DNA from: Lathyrus oleraceus
Taxonomy: Eukaryota; Streptophyta; Magnoliopsida; Fabales; Fabaceae
DNA: 64,000 nt
Direction: 5' to 3'
NCBI RefSeq assembly: GCF_024323335.1
Contig: NC_066582.1
Location: forward strand, 92,252,944-92,316,943
The notes below the pieces were generated by a model that saw only the letters and a list, made by a program, of their open reading frames with translations, made no database searches and was not told the DNA's origin. The translations under genes and the position numbers were made by a program. Below, piece after piece: positions 31,565-44,214 of the stretch. Each line of letters starts with the position of its first letter. Within the stretch, counting starts at the first letter, position 1.

Positions 31565-34500
31565 ATGTGCACAAGCATTGCATGCATCATGTGCATAAGC
31601 AGGTTTTGTTTCCGGTCTCTTGTCCTGTGGTCTAACTCCGTGCTCTTCATTTATTTTGGAGACAAGCTGACTCACCGGTACTACACTAGAGCCAACTCTG
31701 CAAAACTGATGGATCATCTAGAGCAAGAGAACCGTGAGCTCAAGGAAGAAGTGGCCAGATTGACTGCCCTAATGGAGTCATTCATGGCTGCCCAGAGCTA
31801 ATCTTCTCTGATGCCTTCAACTCCTCCCTAGAAGACAGTTATCTCAGAGATCGTCTCTTCGACTGTGCCTGCAGCCAGTGCACACTTCGCTCCGTCAGCC
31901 ATGCCAACCGGATTTCCGTGGGGGATGCCTCCTAACTTCATGCCTGAGGGTCCTGCTCCAACTTTTGCTTCTATGTCGGCATCTAGCCCGGTCCTTGCTG
32001 TTCCTCCTCCTGTCGTGCATACCATGCCCAGGGTAGACGACACCATCTATCATTCTGAGCCTTCTGAGGGCCCAGATGTCTATGAGAAGATGGATGCTAT
32101 GAATGATCAATTTCTTGAGCTGCACAAGGAATTGAAGACTCTCAGAGGGAAGGATCTTTTCGGGAAGTCTGCTGCCGATCTCTGCCTAGTTCCAAATGTG
32201 AAGATTCCTGTGAAATTCAAGGTCCCTGACTTTGAAAAGTACAAAGGAAATACTTGTCCTCTCAGCCACCTGGTCATGTATGCCAGGAAGATGTCTACTC
32301 AGACTGATAACGACCACTTGCTCATCCACTATTTTCAGGACAGCCTGTCCGATGCCGCTCTGCGTTGGTATATGGGTCTAGACAGCGTGAACATCCGATC
32401 CTTCAACGACCTTGGCGAGGCCTTCGTCAAGCAATACAAATACAACATGGATATGGCTCCCGATAGGGATCAATTGAGGGCCATGTCCCAGAAGGACAAA
32501 GAAACGTTTAAAGAATATGCCCAAAGGTCGCGAGAGGTGGCAACACAGATCGTGCCTCTGCTAGAAGAGAAGGAAATGACCAAGATCTTTCTGAAGACCT
32601 TGAGTTCATTCTATTACGAGCGGATGATTGCTAGCGCTCCTTCTGACTTCATTGAGATGGTGAATATGGGGATGCGTTTAGAAGAAGGGGTTAGAGAAGG
32701 ACGTCTAACCAGAGATGAAAGCTCTTTTTCCAAATGTTATGGGGCGTTTGCAAAGAAGAAATATGGAGAGGCACGTGTTGTGACCTCCCATGTGAAATCG
32801 AGAAGACCCTCTGTGAGGAGGAAGACTGTGCGTCCAGCCAGTAACCAGCACCAGGTGGCTCATATAGCACCTGTTTTCAGAGACAATCAACAGTATCAGC
32901 ATCATAGCAACAATCAGCAACCACCTCAGCAATATCAACAACAACAGCACCGACCGCAACAGCAGGGCTACCAGCCTCGCAACAGTAATCAAGGCAGCAC
33001 GTGTTACAAGAGGAAAAGGGTCACCTTCGATCCTATTCCGATGACGTACACAAAATTATATCCCTCTTTGATATAGAGGAAGTTGATTACTCCGAGAGAC
33101 CCTCCGGCTATACCTGCTAACCCCCAATGGTGGTACAAGCCCGAATTGCATTGTGTTTATCATTCTGGTGCTCCCAGCCACGACGTGGAGAATTGCTATC
33201 CTTTGAAGACCAAGGTTCAGCACCTTGTGAGGTGTGGCATACTGTGATTTGAGGACATAAGTTCTAATGTTAAGAAGAACCCATTGCCCGAGCATGGGAA
33301 ATCGGTTAACATGGTCCAGGGTTGCCCTAGCAAATACAAGGTCAAATATGTCAGTCACATTCGACAGTCCCTCGTCGAGATGCATCGTTTGTTGTGTGAC
33401 TATAGTCACTATGAGCAGGATCATGACAGGTGTCGAGTCTGCTCTGTTAACATATTGGGTTGTCGTCAGGTGCGTAAAGATCTTCAGGAAATGCTGGATG
33501 AAGGAGTTATTGAGATTCTACAAAATAGGAATGTTGACGAAGATGAACCCGAGGTCAACGTAATCTCCCCAGTGTTCTGGATACCCGAGCCTGTTATCAT
33601 CAAATACGATGGTAGCAAGCAGAAGGTTTCCCCTGTTCTGATCATCAAACCTGCCGGTCCAGTGCCTTATTCTTCCAAAAAGACAATTCCCTTCCGTTAC
33701 AATGATGTTGTTGTAGAAGATGGGAAAGAGGTGTCTTTACCATCCTCCTCTGTTATAAATATTGTTGATGTAAGTGGGCTGACACGCAGTGGTCGTGTAT
33801 TTTCAGCACCTCCCAAGCCTCAAACTAATGTTGATTTTGCTGAATGCCCGATTGGGAACGCTGTGAGCTCCCCGAATCTGGCACTTGCTGTTAAACCCTC
33901 CTCTACATTGATAACTCCTGCTTCTGTTGGCCCGAGTGGCAATGTGAAAGAAGATTGTGATGAGATGCTGAGGCTCATCAAGAAGAGTGAATACAATGTT
34001 GTAGACCAGCTTCTACAAACGCCATCCAAAATATTCGTATTATCATTGCTTCTGAATTTGGAACCACATAGAGAGGCTCTACAGAAAGTTTTGGATGTGG
34101 CATATGTAGATCATGATGTCACAATAGAACAATTCGATAGCATCGTTGCAAACATTACTGCTTGTAACAATTTGAGTTTCTGTGACTCTGATCTCCCTGA
34201 GGAGGGAAGAGACCACAACTTGGCTTTACACATTTCTATGAACTGTAAAGACGACGCCATGTCCAATGTGCTGGTGGACACTAGGTCATCCCTGAATGTA
34301 TTGCCGAAGTCCACTCTTTCAAAACTGTCATATCAAGGGCCTCCCATGAGGCAGAGTGGAGTGGTTGTGAAAGCTTTTGATGGGTCTCGTAAGAATGTGA
34401 TTGGGGAAGTTGATCTCCCAATCAAGATTGGACCAAGTGATTTCGAAATTAACTTCTAGTTTATGGATATCCACCCGTCCTATAGCTGTCTCTTAGGCAG

Positions 34501-35004
34501 ACCATGGATTCACGAGGCTGGCACCGTGACATCCACCCTACACCAGAAGCTGAAATTTGTAAAGGATAATAAACTGGTAGTGGTAGGGGGAGAAAAGACT
34601 CTCCTGGTTAGCCACTTGTCTTCCTTCTCATACATAGATGCTGAGGATGAAGTTGGAACTCCTTTCCAAGCTTTATCTATAGCTGAGCCTGTTGAGAAGA
34701 GAACTCCTTCATTTGCTTCCTATAAAGATGCAAAGTTGGCCATCGAGTGTGGTGCAACTGCTGGTTTAGGAAAAATGATCGAGCTAGAAGACAATAAGTC
34801 CCGGGCTGGCATTGGCTTTTCCTCTGGGGTCTTCAACGAGAAAGCATTATTCAAGAGTGGAGGTTTTATCCGTACTGGTCAGGAGGAAGAAGCTGATGCT
34901 GTCTTGGAAGAGGATGCAGAGGATTTTGGCAATTTTGTCATCCCTGGAGGGATCTGCAACAATTGGGTCGCTGTGGATGTTCCTACAGTTATCCACAAGT
35001 CAAC
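31565..35004 (+). pseudogene. gag-pro: O2 gag-protease
   Basis: One frame to the intron donor. Gag: a coiled N terminus (HRYYTRANSAKLMDHLEQEN), a Pro-rich linker, a Retrotrans_gag capsid domain (about 32150-32700, LRWYMGLDS..FNDLGEAFVKQY), a basic and Gln-rich tail, and a zinc-knuckle-like segment CVYHSGAPSHDVENC near 33150-33195. Protease: about 34200-34560, active-site loop at 34277-34291 reading DTRSS where DTGSS is expected, followed by a conserved LLGRPW-type motif near 34490. Stops: TAA 31799, TAG 31829, TAG 33074, TGA 33244, TAG 34457. Each can arise from a sense codon by one transition. The Gly-to-Arg change at 34283 should kill the protease independently of the stops. Confidence 0.88.
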
Positions 35005-35269
35005 GTAGTGATCACTTTGTTTAAAAACACTTCTCCCATGCCAAAAGGAGGAGTGATGACATTGTTGGCAACATAAATACAATGATATTTTCATTCAATA
35101 AATTCATGTTAAATGTTTGTTTTTCCAATTATTTTCCCTTTTCGCTTTTTTGCATGAAATTGGTGATCACATAAAACCCTAAAAATAGAATAAAATTAGT
35201 CTTTTCATCTGCATAATGATTAGCCTTGTTTGAATTCTAAAGCTTTTCATATCCAAAATCATTATGCAG
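35005..35269 (+). other. O2 putative intron between protease and RT (265 bp)
   Basis: Donor AAC|GTAGTG at 35004/35005, AT-rich body, acceptor ATTATGCAG ending 35269. Splicing joins codon positions 2 and 3 and keeps the gag-pro and RT frames continuous, matching the known Ogre-clade intron position. The O3 intron is nearly identical. Confidence 0.7.
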
Positions 35270-38200
35270 GTTGATTTCTAGACCCATTGAACATAATGAT
35301 CCAACGCCATCTCCCAATTTAGAATTCCCTGTATTTGAGGCGGAGGAAGATGATGTTGAAGAGATTCCTGATGAGATCACCCGGCTACTTGAGCATGAAG
35401 AGAAGATCATTCAGCCACATCTTGAGAATCTGGAAACAGTAAACTTGGGGTCTGAAGATTATGTGCGAGAGGTTAAGATTGGGGCGCTCCTGGAAGAATC
35501 TGTCAAGAAGGGGTTGATCGAATTACTGCGAGAATATGTTGATGTCTTCGCCTGGTCATATGAAGACATGCCTGGTCTAGATACTGATATTGTGCAACAT
35601 TTCCTGCCTTTGAAGCCTGAGTGCGTACTTGTGAAGCAGAAGCTCAGAAGAACTCATCCTGATATGGCAGTGAAAATCAAAGAGGAAGTTCAGAAGCAAA
35701 TTGATGCGGGGTTTCTGGTGACTTCTACATATCCTCAATGAGTGGCCAATATTGTGCTCGTGCCTAAGAAAGATGGAAAAGTTCGGATGTGTGTGGACTA
35801 TAGAGACTTGAATAAAGCTAGTCCGAAAGATGATTTCCCTCTACCACATATTGATATGTTGGTAGACAATACAACTAAATTCAAAGTCTTCTCATTTATG
35901 GACGGATTTTCCGGATATAATCAGATTAAAATGGCACCCGAGGATATGGAGAAGACAACATTCATCCCACCTTGGGGAACATTCTGTTATCGAGTGATGC
36001 CCTTCGGTTTGAAGAACACCGGAGCCACATATCAACGAGCTATGACTACCTTGTTTCACGATATGATGCACAAGGAGATCGAGGTATATGTTGATGATAT
36101 GATTGCTAAGTCAAGAACGGGAGTTGAACATGTAGAGCACCTGTTGAAGCTTTTTCAGCGTTTGAGGAAGTATAAGCTTCGTCTGAATCCCAACAAGTGT
36201 ACATTTGGTGCCCGTTCTAGCAAGTTATTGGGCTTTATCGTCAGTGAAAAAGGTATTGAGGTTGATCCTGCAAAGGTCAAAGCAATACAAGAGATGCCGG
36301 CGCCCAAAACTGAGAAGCAAGTCCGAGGTTTTCTTGGCCGCTTGAATTACATTTCCAGATTTATATCCCACATGACTGCCACATGTGCACCGATATTCAA
36401 GCTCCTCCGGAAAGATCAGTCTAATGATTGGACCGAGGATTGCCAGAAAGCTTTTGACAGTATTAAAGAATATCTGTCCGAGCCTCCGATTCTGTCTCCT
36501 CCTGTGGAAGGGAGACCCTTGATTATGTATTTGACCGTTCTCGAAGACTCTATGGGTTGTGTCCTCGGTCAGCAAGATGAATCAGGAACGAAAGAGTATG
36601 CCATCTACTACTTAAGTAAGAAGTTCACTGATTGTGAGTCTCGATACTCAATGCTTGAGAAAACATGTTATGCTTTGGCTTGGGTTGCTAAGCGCTTACG
36701 CCAGTATATGATAAATCATACGACTTGGTTAATATCCAGAATGGACCCAATCAAGTACATATTTGAGAAGCCTTCTTTAACTGGGAGAATCGCCCGTTGG
36801 CAGATGTTGTTGTCTGAGTATGATATAGAGTATCGAGCTCAGAAAGCTATCAAAGGTAGTATCTTGGCTGACCACTTGGCACACCAGCCGATTGAAGATT
36901 ATCAGTCAGTTCAGTATGACTTCCCGGATGAGGAGATCCTGTATTTGAAAATGAAAGATTTTCATGAGCCTACACTCGATGAAGGGCCAGAGCCTGGTTC
37001 CAGATGGAGTATGGTATTCGATGGCGCTGTAAATCAGTATGGAAATGGTATTGGGGCAGTAATCATTACTCCTCAGGGCACACATATTCCTTTTACAGCA
37101 AGGCTAACTTTCAAATGCCCGAATAATATGGCTGAGTATGAGGCCTGTATTATGGGATTAGAGGAATGCATTGATCTTAGGATCAAGCATCTTGATGTTT
37201 ATGATGATTCGGCCCTCGTTGTTAATCAGATTAAGGGTGAATGGGAAACGAATCAACCTGGTCTCATCCCATATAGAGATTATGCGAGGAGGATTTCAAC
37301 GTTCATTACTGAGGTTGACTTCCATCATATTCCTCGAGATGAGAATCGGATGGCAGATGATCTTGCTACACTTGCTTCGATGATAGTAGTCAGATTGTGG
37401 AATGAAGTTCCCAATATCACTATGATGCGCTTGGATAGACCAGCTCATGTATTTGCAGTTGAAGAAGTGAAAGATGATAAGCCTTGGTATTATGATATCA
37501 AGTGTTTCCTTCAGAGCCAGATTTACCCATCTGGGGCATCTGTGAAAGATAGGAAAACTTTGAGGAGATTGTCTGGCAGTTTCTACCTCAATGGTGATGT
37601 GCTTTACAAGAGAAATTTTGACATGGTTCTGCTCAGATGCGTGGATAGACACGAAGCAGACCTGTTAATGACCGAGGTTCATGAAGGTTCATTTCGTACT
37701 CATTCCAATGGACATGCCATGGCTAGAAAGATGTTAAGAGCAGGCTACTATTGGCTGACAATCAAGTCTGACTGCTGCAAATATGTGAAGAATTGCCATA
37801 AGTGTCAGATTTATGCGGACAAGATTCATATTCCTCCGACACTTCTAAACGTGATTTCATCACCATGGCCTTTCTCCATGTAGGGAATTGACATGATTGG
37901 CATGATAGAGCCGAAAGCATCCAACGGACACCGATTCATTCTCGTAGCAATTGATTACTTCACCAAGTGTGTTGAAGCGGCGTCATATGCAAATGTGACC
38001 AGGCAGGTGGTCGTCAAGTTTATCAAGAATTAACTCATATGCCGGTATAGTGTGCCAGATAAGATCATTACTGATAATGGATCTAACTTGAACAACAAAA
38101 TGATGAAAGAGTTGTGTAATGAGTTCAAGATAGCACATCATAATTCCTCTCCTTACAGACCCAAGATGAATGGGGCTGTTGAAGCTGCTAACAAGAACAT

Positions 38201-38732
38201 CAAGAAGATTATCCAGAAGATGGTTGTTACGTACAAAGATTGGCATGAGATGCTACCATTTGCTTTGCATGGATATCGTACATCTGTCCGCACTTCAACA
38301 GGGGCAACCCCTTTCTCTCTTGTTTATGGCATGGAGGCTGTACTCCCAGTAGAGATGGAGATCCCATCAAAGAGGGTCTTGATGGAAGCCAACTTGACTG
38401 ATGCTGAATGGGTTCAGAGTCGTTATGACCAGCTGAATTTGATAGAAGAGAAGAGATTGACTGCCATGTGTCATGGTCAGTTATATCAGCAAAGAATGAA
38501 GAAAGCTTTTGATAAGAAGGTCAGGCCACGTGTATTCAGAGAAGGTGACCTAGTGCTCAAGAAAGTCTTGTCTTTCGCGCCCGATTCCAGGGGCAAGTGG
38601 ACTCCAAACTATGAAGGCCCATATGTTGTTAAGAGAGCCTTTTCAGGTGGTGCCTTGATACTTACAACTATGGATGGGGAGGATTTCACTCGTCTTGTGA
38701 ATTCAGATGCAGTCAAGAAATACTTCGCCTAA
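35270..38732 (+). pseudogene. pol: O2 pol: RT, RNase H, second (archaeal-type) RNase H, integrase
   Basis: One frame from the intron acceptor. RT: VPKKDGKVRMCVDYRDLN, FSFMDGFSGYNQI and catalytic YVDD at 36087-36098. First RNase H/tether: about 36500-36900. Second RNase H, typical of Tat/Ogre: FDGA (about 37018), MAEYEAC (about 37130), and NRMADDLATLAS at the end. Integrase: an H..H..C..C zinc module (about 37675-37810) and a D,D35E triad with Asp 37890, Asp 38073 and Glu 38181. The C terminus ends SDAVKKYFA. Breaks: TGA 35739, TAG 37881 and TAA 38031, each consistent with one transition in TGG or CAA. Catalytic residues are intact, so only point stops separate it from a full frame. Confidence 0.92.
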
Positions 38733-38752
38733 AAATAAAATTAGAATAGCTC

Positions 38753-38906
38753 GCTAAGTTGAAAACCCGAAAGGGCGGCTTAGGCAAAAATGAGCGTCTC
38801 GGTGGATTGAAAACTCGAAAGGGCGATCCAGGCAAAAATTAGAGACATAAAAAAAACATATATATGTATCCCGCTAGATTGAGCACCTCATCCTGGGGCA
38901 ATCTAG
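38753..38906 (+). other. Three stem-loops in series after the O2 integrase stop
   Basis: Loop 1: CTAAG (38754-38758) pairs with CTTAG (38779-38783) and encloses CCCGAAAGGG. Loop 2: GGAT (38804-38807) pairs with ATCC (38826-38829). Loop 3: CTAGATTG (38874-38881) pairs with CAATCTAG (38899-38906). Each is followed by AGGCAAAAA or AGGCAAAAATTAGAGA. The same series occurs in O3 at about 48330-48552. Confidence 0.6.
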
Positions 38907-41444
38907 GCAAAAATTAGAGATCTGGCAAGTAACTGCATCCTGACAAGACTTTTGTCCTACAACTGTCATCCATCAGAGATTCTCACTCAGTCATCATCAA
39001 CCGAAGCTTCAAGCATCGGATTCGGAATTGGTGGAGAAATGGTCATTATGTTCAATGTAGCCCTTTTCCAATATATATCACCAATTTCAAACTTGTAAAG
39101 ATGTATGCAGTCTTGCCATTTGCACACTACCATTCCATCAAATAAATTTGAGCCTTTATCCAATTATTTGCACTCTTATTTGTTTCCATTCAACAAATGT
39201 TTTGCATGTTTTAATTGAGAAAATATCATTGTTTTAAACAAATAAATTTTTCATAAATTGTTTTGAAACAAAGCGAACATTCACAATGATGAAAGGATAC
39301 TTAAGAGTTCCTCAGTGTTCTCCCAAGGGTGGTATGATTTCCAACAGGATAAGACATTTGTTCATATTCCTGGCATGACTATATCCTCTCCCCCCCAGAA
39401 TATTGTTATGGTTTAGTCCACCGAGTAGAGAGCTTGTTGAGGTTATTTACCTCCCTTCTCTGCAGTAGAGCAGTGATCTTTCCTCCTCAGCAGATGTGTT
39501 CTCTTTGGAAGGTTCAGTATTTGGTGGTTGGCCCCCAGTATTCCTTCTTTTCCCTCAGATAAATCCCTAGTAGAGTTATTGGTGTGGTGGACTTTATCTG
39601 TGATGATTCATCCCTTGCAGAGATAATGTTGTTTTATGGTATTTCTGATTCCCGGCAGATTGGATACTCTCTAGTGATCCCGGTTCCTTCTCTTGAGATG
39701 TAGTACCGGGTGGTTGATTCCTACACCTGTGTGTGTTAGATATGTCTATTTGTCAGCATTCATCAAACATAAATCACGCATATACATGCATAATTATAAC
39801 ATTCAGATATTCATGTAGCATTCTTTGCCATATATCGTTGTTTGTTGTCTCTTGCTATTTGGTGATATATATCTCCCCAAGCAGATTGTGTGTGTCTGAT
39901 CTCTCCATATAGAGTCAGCCCCATAAGCAGAAAGTGTTTATCCTTTCTTCCATATTCCCCACTGAGATATATCCTCGTGGATGAGGATTGTTTCCGTTTC
40001 CTCCCAACACATATATTGGGATGGGTTTCCCTATTGAGTTATATCCTCATTAGGACGAGTCTTGATTCAGCTTGCCTCTTTGGTTTGATCCTAAATTGGC
40101 ATCTTGTGACTGTTTCCTTTGCTTCCCCGTGATAAATGAATAATTGCTCAGTAATTAGTAATCATTCATATTATCCCCGGTGGAGTCTGTAGTTTTCTAC
40201 CCTTATACCGGTAGTTGTAAACCCTATTCTTTTTCCTCGCAGAGTTAACCTTTTGCTCATCATAATCGATGACGGTTACTCTTCCGTGGTTTCCTACCCA
40301 GTATCCGGTAGGTGTAATCCCCTCCTTGGTGGTTATCTTCATCCAATATTCGGTGTTGATATTCCCTCTTTTGCCCGGATAGTTGCCCTGATTATGCAAT
40401 TTATCCCCGACAAGTTATCTCTCGTTTACCCTGTTGTTGGTAACGATTGATTCTCTTCTGAATTGGTCATCATTATATACCTAGTTTCAGTATCTCGATG
40501 CCTTTTCTTTTCGGTCGATTTATCCTTTATTAACCCAGTAACCGGTTGTGGATAATCTTCCATGCGAGTATATTATCTACGTTTTGACGGTAATAGACAA
40601 TGTATCTCATGCACTCTTTGGTTGAAGCCTCTTGTTCTTCCCCAGTCGAGTAAGATTTGTATCCCCTTTGAGGAATCGAATATCCATCCTATAATCGAGT
40701 TTGCTTTTAGCCCTCTTTTGGATGATGAGTGTCTTGGAAATATTCCCCAATTCACGCGTTGGTTGGTCACCTATTATATGCCCAGTAACCGGTATCCCTG
40801 GTGTTCCTCCCTTTCTGCTCCCTATTATGACTTTTTTATCCCCTGCGGAGTCAGAGTTCCTGAGTTGAAATATACCTTTTTTAGGTCTTCCTCAGATGTT
40901 TTGAAGTTTTGATATCTCTCACCCTTATACCGGTCTTAGATATTCATTTCTTCCTGAGCATGTGGTATCTTTCACCCTTATACCAATGTTCAGATCACAT
41001 GTCTCTTTGAGCTTATTACCCAGTAACCGGTAATACCTCATTTCGCTACCTCCCTAGGAGAGTCTTTTAGACATCCCCAGCGAATCCTTAGTGGATTGTC
41101 TTCGTCTGGATTTTGAGTCAGCTCGAGTTTTTCCAATGGATTTATTCCCTTTGGAGACTCTTTTTCCCCAGCTTTGAGTCGTGACCTGCTCACGCGGTTT
41201 CAGTCCTTTACTCCCCAGTAGAGTCTCTGCCCCCTAGAATGAATTATTCATGGGAGTCGTCAATTTCCTCTTAATCTTTACCATTGTGGACACATTCCCC
41301 ATAGGGTTTTACCTTTTTGCATATATACATCTGCATCATGAGGTCTCTTAGGGACCAAAATTCGTCTCTTTGTTATTATTTAAGCCTATTCTACCTCGTC
41401 GAGACGAAGATTTTAACCTTCCCTTCTCCGGCTAGAATGACCTT

Positions 41445-41457
41445 AAATAGGGGCATC
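41445..41457 (+). other. O2 polypurine tract (putative)
   Basis: AAATAGGGGCATC immediately before the 3' LTR. The same sequence precedes the O3 3' LTR at 51157-51169. It is a weak tract; called on position. Confidence 0.5.
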
Positions 41458-44214
41458 TGTAAGACCCTAATTTTGTCCCTAAGATCCCTCATGGCATCAT
41501 AACATTGCATTTGCATAGCCTCAAGGATCATTGAGCATCTTGGTTCCCTTTGCCTTTGGGTGGGACTCCTTGTGAGTGGTTTGAGATCACCAAGCATGCT
41601 TGAATTGTATATCATTGCTTTTCTCATTTTGTTTACTAACCAAAAGCACAAAAATATGTCACTAAAATCTTTTGTTTGTAGCTTGAGCAATCACAAGATC
41701 AAAAGCTTCAAGGAGGTCATTGGTACAAAGACATGGCCAAGAGGAGGTGGAAGCAAGCATGGTAATGGTTCCCAAAGCTCTCATCCATCAAATATTCCTC
41801 CCTAGTATCTCAATTCATCATGTTTGATCAAAGCAAGTCAAAGGGTTTGAGGCTGGTTCCCCAGAGAAACCCTAATTCATTTGTGCATCACAATGCCTTG
41901 CTCATGAAGCAACCTCAACCCATGGTCAAATACAATCAAGAGAAGTTCTTTAATTCATCATTTCATGCATATTTGAACTTATTTGAGTATCCTCAATCAT
42001 CAATTCATCAAGGTATGAGTCATGAACTTGAGAAGTTGATCAGTCAATTCATCTGACTATTTTGAAATGCACTGAGACTTAACTTTTTATGTATTGGTCA
42101 CATGGAGATGGTTCCAAACGCAAAAAAGTTCTTAAGGACAATATGAACAACTTTCATGTTCATCAAAAATTTATTTGACGCTTGGAAGACCATCTGCCAT
42201 TCCAATATATTATAGGTCATTTTGACTGAAACCCTAATTTTGGGTCCACTTCCCAAGGACATAACTCACTCATTGTTTATGATTTTGAGGTGGGATCAAA
42301 TGCATTGGAAAGCCTAAGATGTCTACTTCAAATGTTATGTTGGACAAAATTTCAAAATCTCAAAGAAAATACATGTGATAATGCAATACATTATAGGTCC
42401 TTTTTTACCAAAGGCATTAAAAGTCAAAAAAGTCCAACTTCAAGTGCCCATAACTCTTTCATCAAAAATTCAAATGATGCAAAATTGTAGTCCATTTTGA
42501 TTGTCTTGAAAATATCTATAACTTTGATGTTTGCGGTTTTTTCATTTGGAGCTTGTACGGGCCCTCCATGCGCCTGTACAGGCCCATGCATGGAGGCCCT
42601 TTCCAAAACATATCTGCTGAATTGAATCTTGAACCACACTCAAAGGAACTTTCTCTTTTCTCTAAAAATTTCAGATCTAGAATTCAGTTTCCTCGACTGT
42701 TTTCTTTGATCTAAAAGTTCTTAGACCTCTTCACCTTGATCCATTGGACTTCTGTTTTGATAAAGCAAGCAAGGTTTCGTGCTCAATTCACCAGAACTCA
42801 AGCTTGCACTCCAACTGGTAATTTCCTCGATTCTCTTCATCCATGGGCTTTTTTGCTTGGATCTAACGTTGGCTGAAGTCCTCTCAATAGAGGCATGTGA
42901 TTTGTGCTTTCAATTTTGCAAAAACATGAAGTTCATGATGAACACCATCATACTTCCAGCTCTGATTTCTCCATTTATAGGGATCTATAGTGGAAGTGCA
43001 TGGTATAGGAGTGATGTACATCACTTCCTCTTTCGATTGATATATAGATCGCCTCATTTGGTGGCCATTTGGTTTTCTGCATTTTTTTGAGCATGGTCGG
43101 AATCTAGGAAGCTCACCGGAGAAGATGAAGTTTTCGGTGGCTTCATCGTGTCCAGTTTGAATCTGGACCGCTTGATCTGATTTCCAGATGCAATCAGGAA
43201 CGTTGCTTGTTATGACTTTTAATTTCTTCACGTGTGCATGCATTGACTGTGGTGTTTCATGAGCGCGCGCCTCTGGATCCTTGGATCTGCCAGCTCAATT
43301 AATGAGCTCAGATCCAAGGGCTCTCGTTTTTTGCATTTTCTGAATTTCTTTTTATTTTTGTTTAATTCCTTTTATTTCAAAAAAATCATATCTCTCTCAT
43401 TTTTAATCCAAAAATTATGGGACCAATTGCATTATTTCCCAAATAAATTCTAGTTTCTATTTCTGATTTTTAATATTTTTTATTTTGTCATTTGATATTT
43501 TTTGTGAATTTTCTCTTTTCTGGTTATTTTTAATTCATTTGAATGATGATGGATCTATGAAAAATATTCTCATCAATTTTTGAATTGATTTGAGATTTAT
43601 TTGAGATTTTAATTCAATTAGGTTATTTTTATTCATTTTTAATTGATTAAAAATAGTTTCTGACTTTTAAAAATGCTGAAATTTTTTGTCAAACTTTGTT
43701 TGACCTTGTTGAACTTAGGATAAATCACTTGGACCTTTCAAGGTTGATTTGAAGTGATTTTGAAGTTTGACCTTTCCATTTATTTTTAATTCATGTTTAT
43801 TTTAATATTAAAAATTGCCAAAAATAGTTTATTCACTTCTGTTTTTGATTGTTTGACCTTGACATTCAATGTTATTGGTCAACATATGAGGATTGGTACA
43901 TGATATTCCATTTAATGCATTTTATTTCGTCATTTCCATCTTCTTCTTCTTCTTCTTCTACTTCTTTTTTTTTTATCAATGAGTTGAAGGTTGATAAGTT
44001 AGCATTGATTAAGGAGATTTAACATTCCTTTACTCAAATCTAATTCATCTTGATCAATTGATCCAGTGAATGGCTTTGCATTAAGGATATGTTGTCTTCT
44101 AAATCATGCAAATGGCTTAAGCCAATACAAGATCAATTCTCTTCTTCTTTTTGGCATGACAAGTTGTTGGGACTTGGTTCACTAATCAAGACTCCTAACT
44201 TGTGTTTGTTGCCT
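41458..44214 (+). repeat. O2 3' LTR, truncated
   Basis: Starts TGTAAGACCC. Collinear with the 5' LTR, but with a deletion of several hundred bases around 42540-42610 that removes the TATA region. It stops at about 44214 in GTTTGTTGCCT; the sister LTRs continue there for about 1.7 kb. Next comes protease sequence of O3. Confidence 0.9.

Larger units (their letters stand above)
38733..41457 (+). other. O2 long 3' noncoding region
   Basis: 2.7 kb without a convincing ORF, collinear with O3's 48306-51169. It begins with three stem-loops (38753-38906). Its distal part has repeated ACCGGT cores (40207, 40541, 40788, 40929, 41026), mostly within CCCTTATACCGGT or CCCAGTAACCGGT. It ends AAATAGGGGCATC, the likely polypurine tract. 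Confidence 0.75.
19292..44214 (+). mobile_element. O2: near-complete Ogre element with truncated 3' LTR
   Basis: 5' LTR 19292-29027 (interrupted by sL), PBS 29034-29051, leader, ORF1, gag-pro, intron, RT-RH-aRH-INT, a long 3' noncoding region and the 3' LTR from 41458. The 3' LTR breaks at about 44214 and is followed directly by protease sequence of O3. The first ~600 bp of the two LTRs differ at roughly 18 sites by eye, comparable to S1 in age. At least eight in-frame stops make it non-autonomous. Confidence 0.92.

Noticed and set aside
33267..33563. 98-codon ORF overlapping O2 gag-pro
   Set aside because: Out-of-frame shadow; the homologous frame in O4 is the gag-pro frame.
36225..36575. 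116-codon ORF antisense to O2 pol (also 45889-46353 in O3)
   Set aside because: Shadow of the conserved RT/RNase H frame on the other strand.
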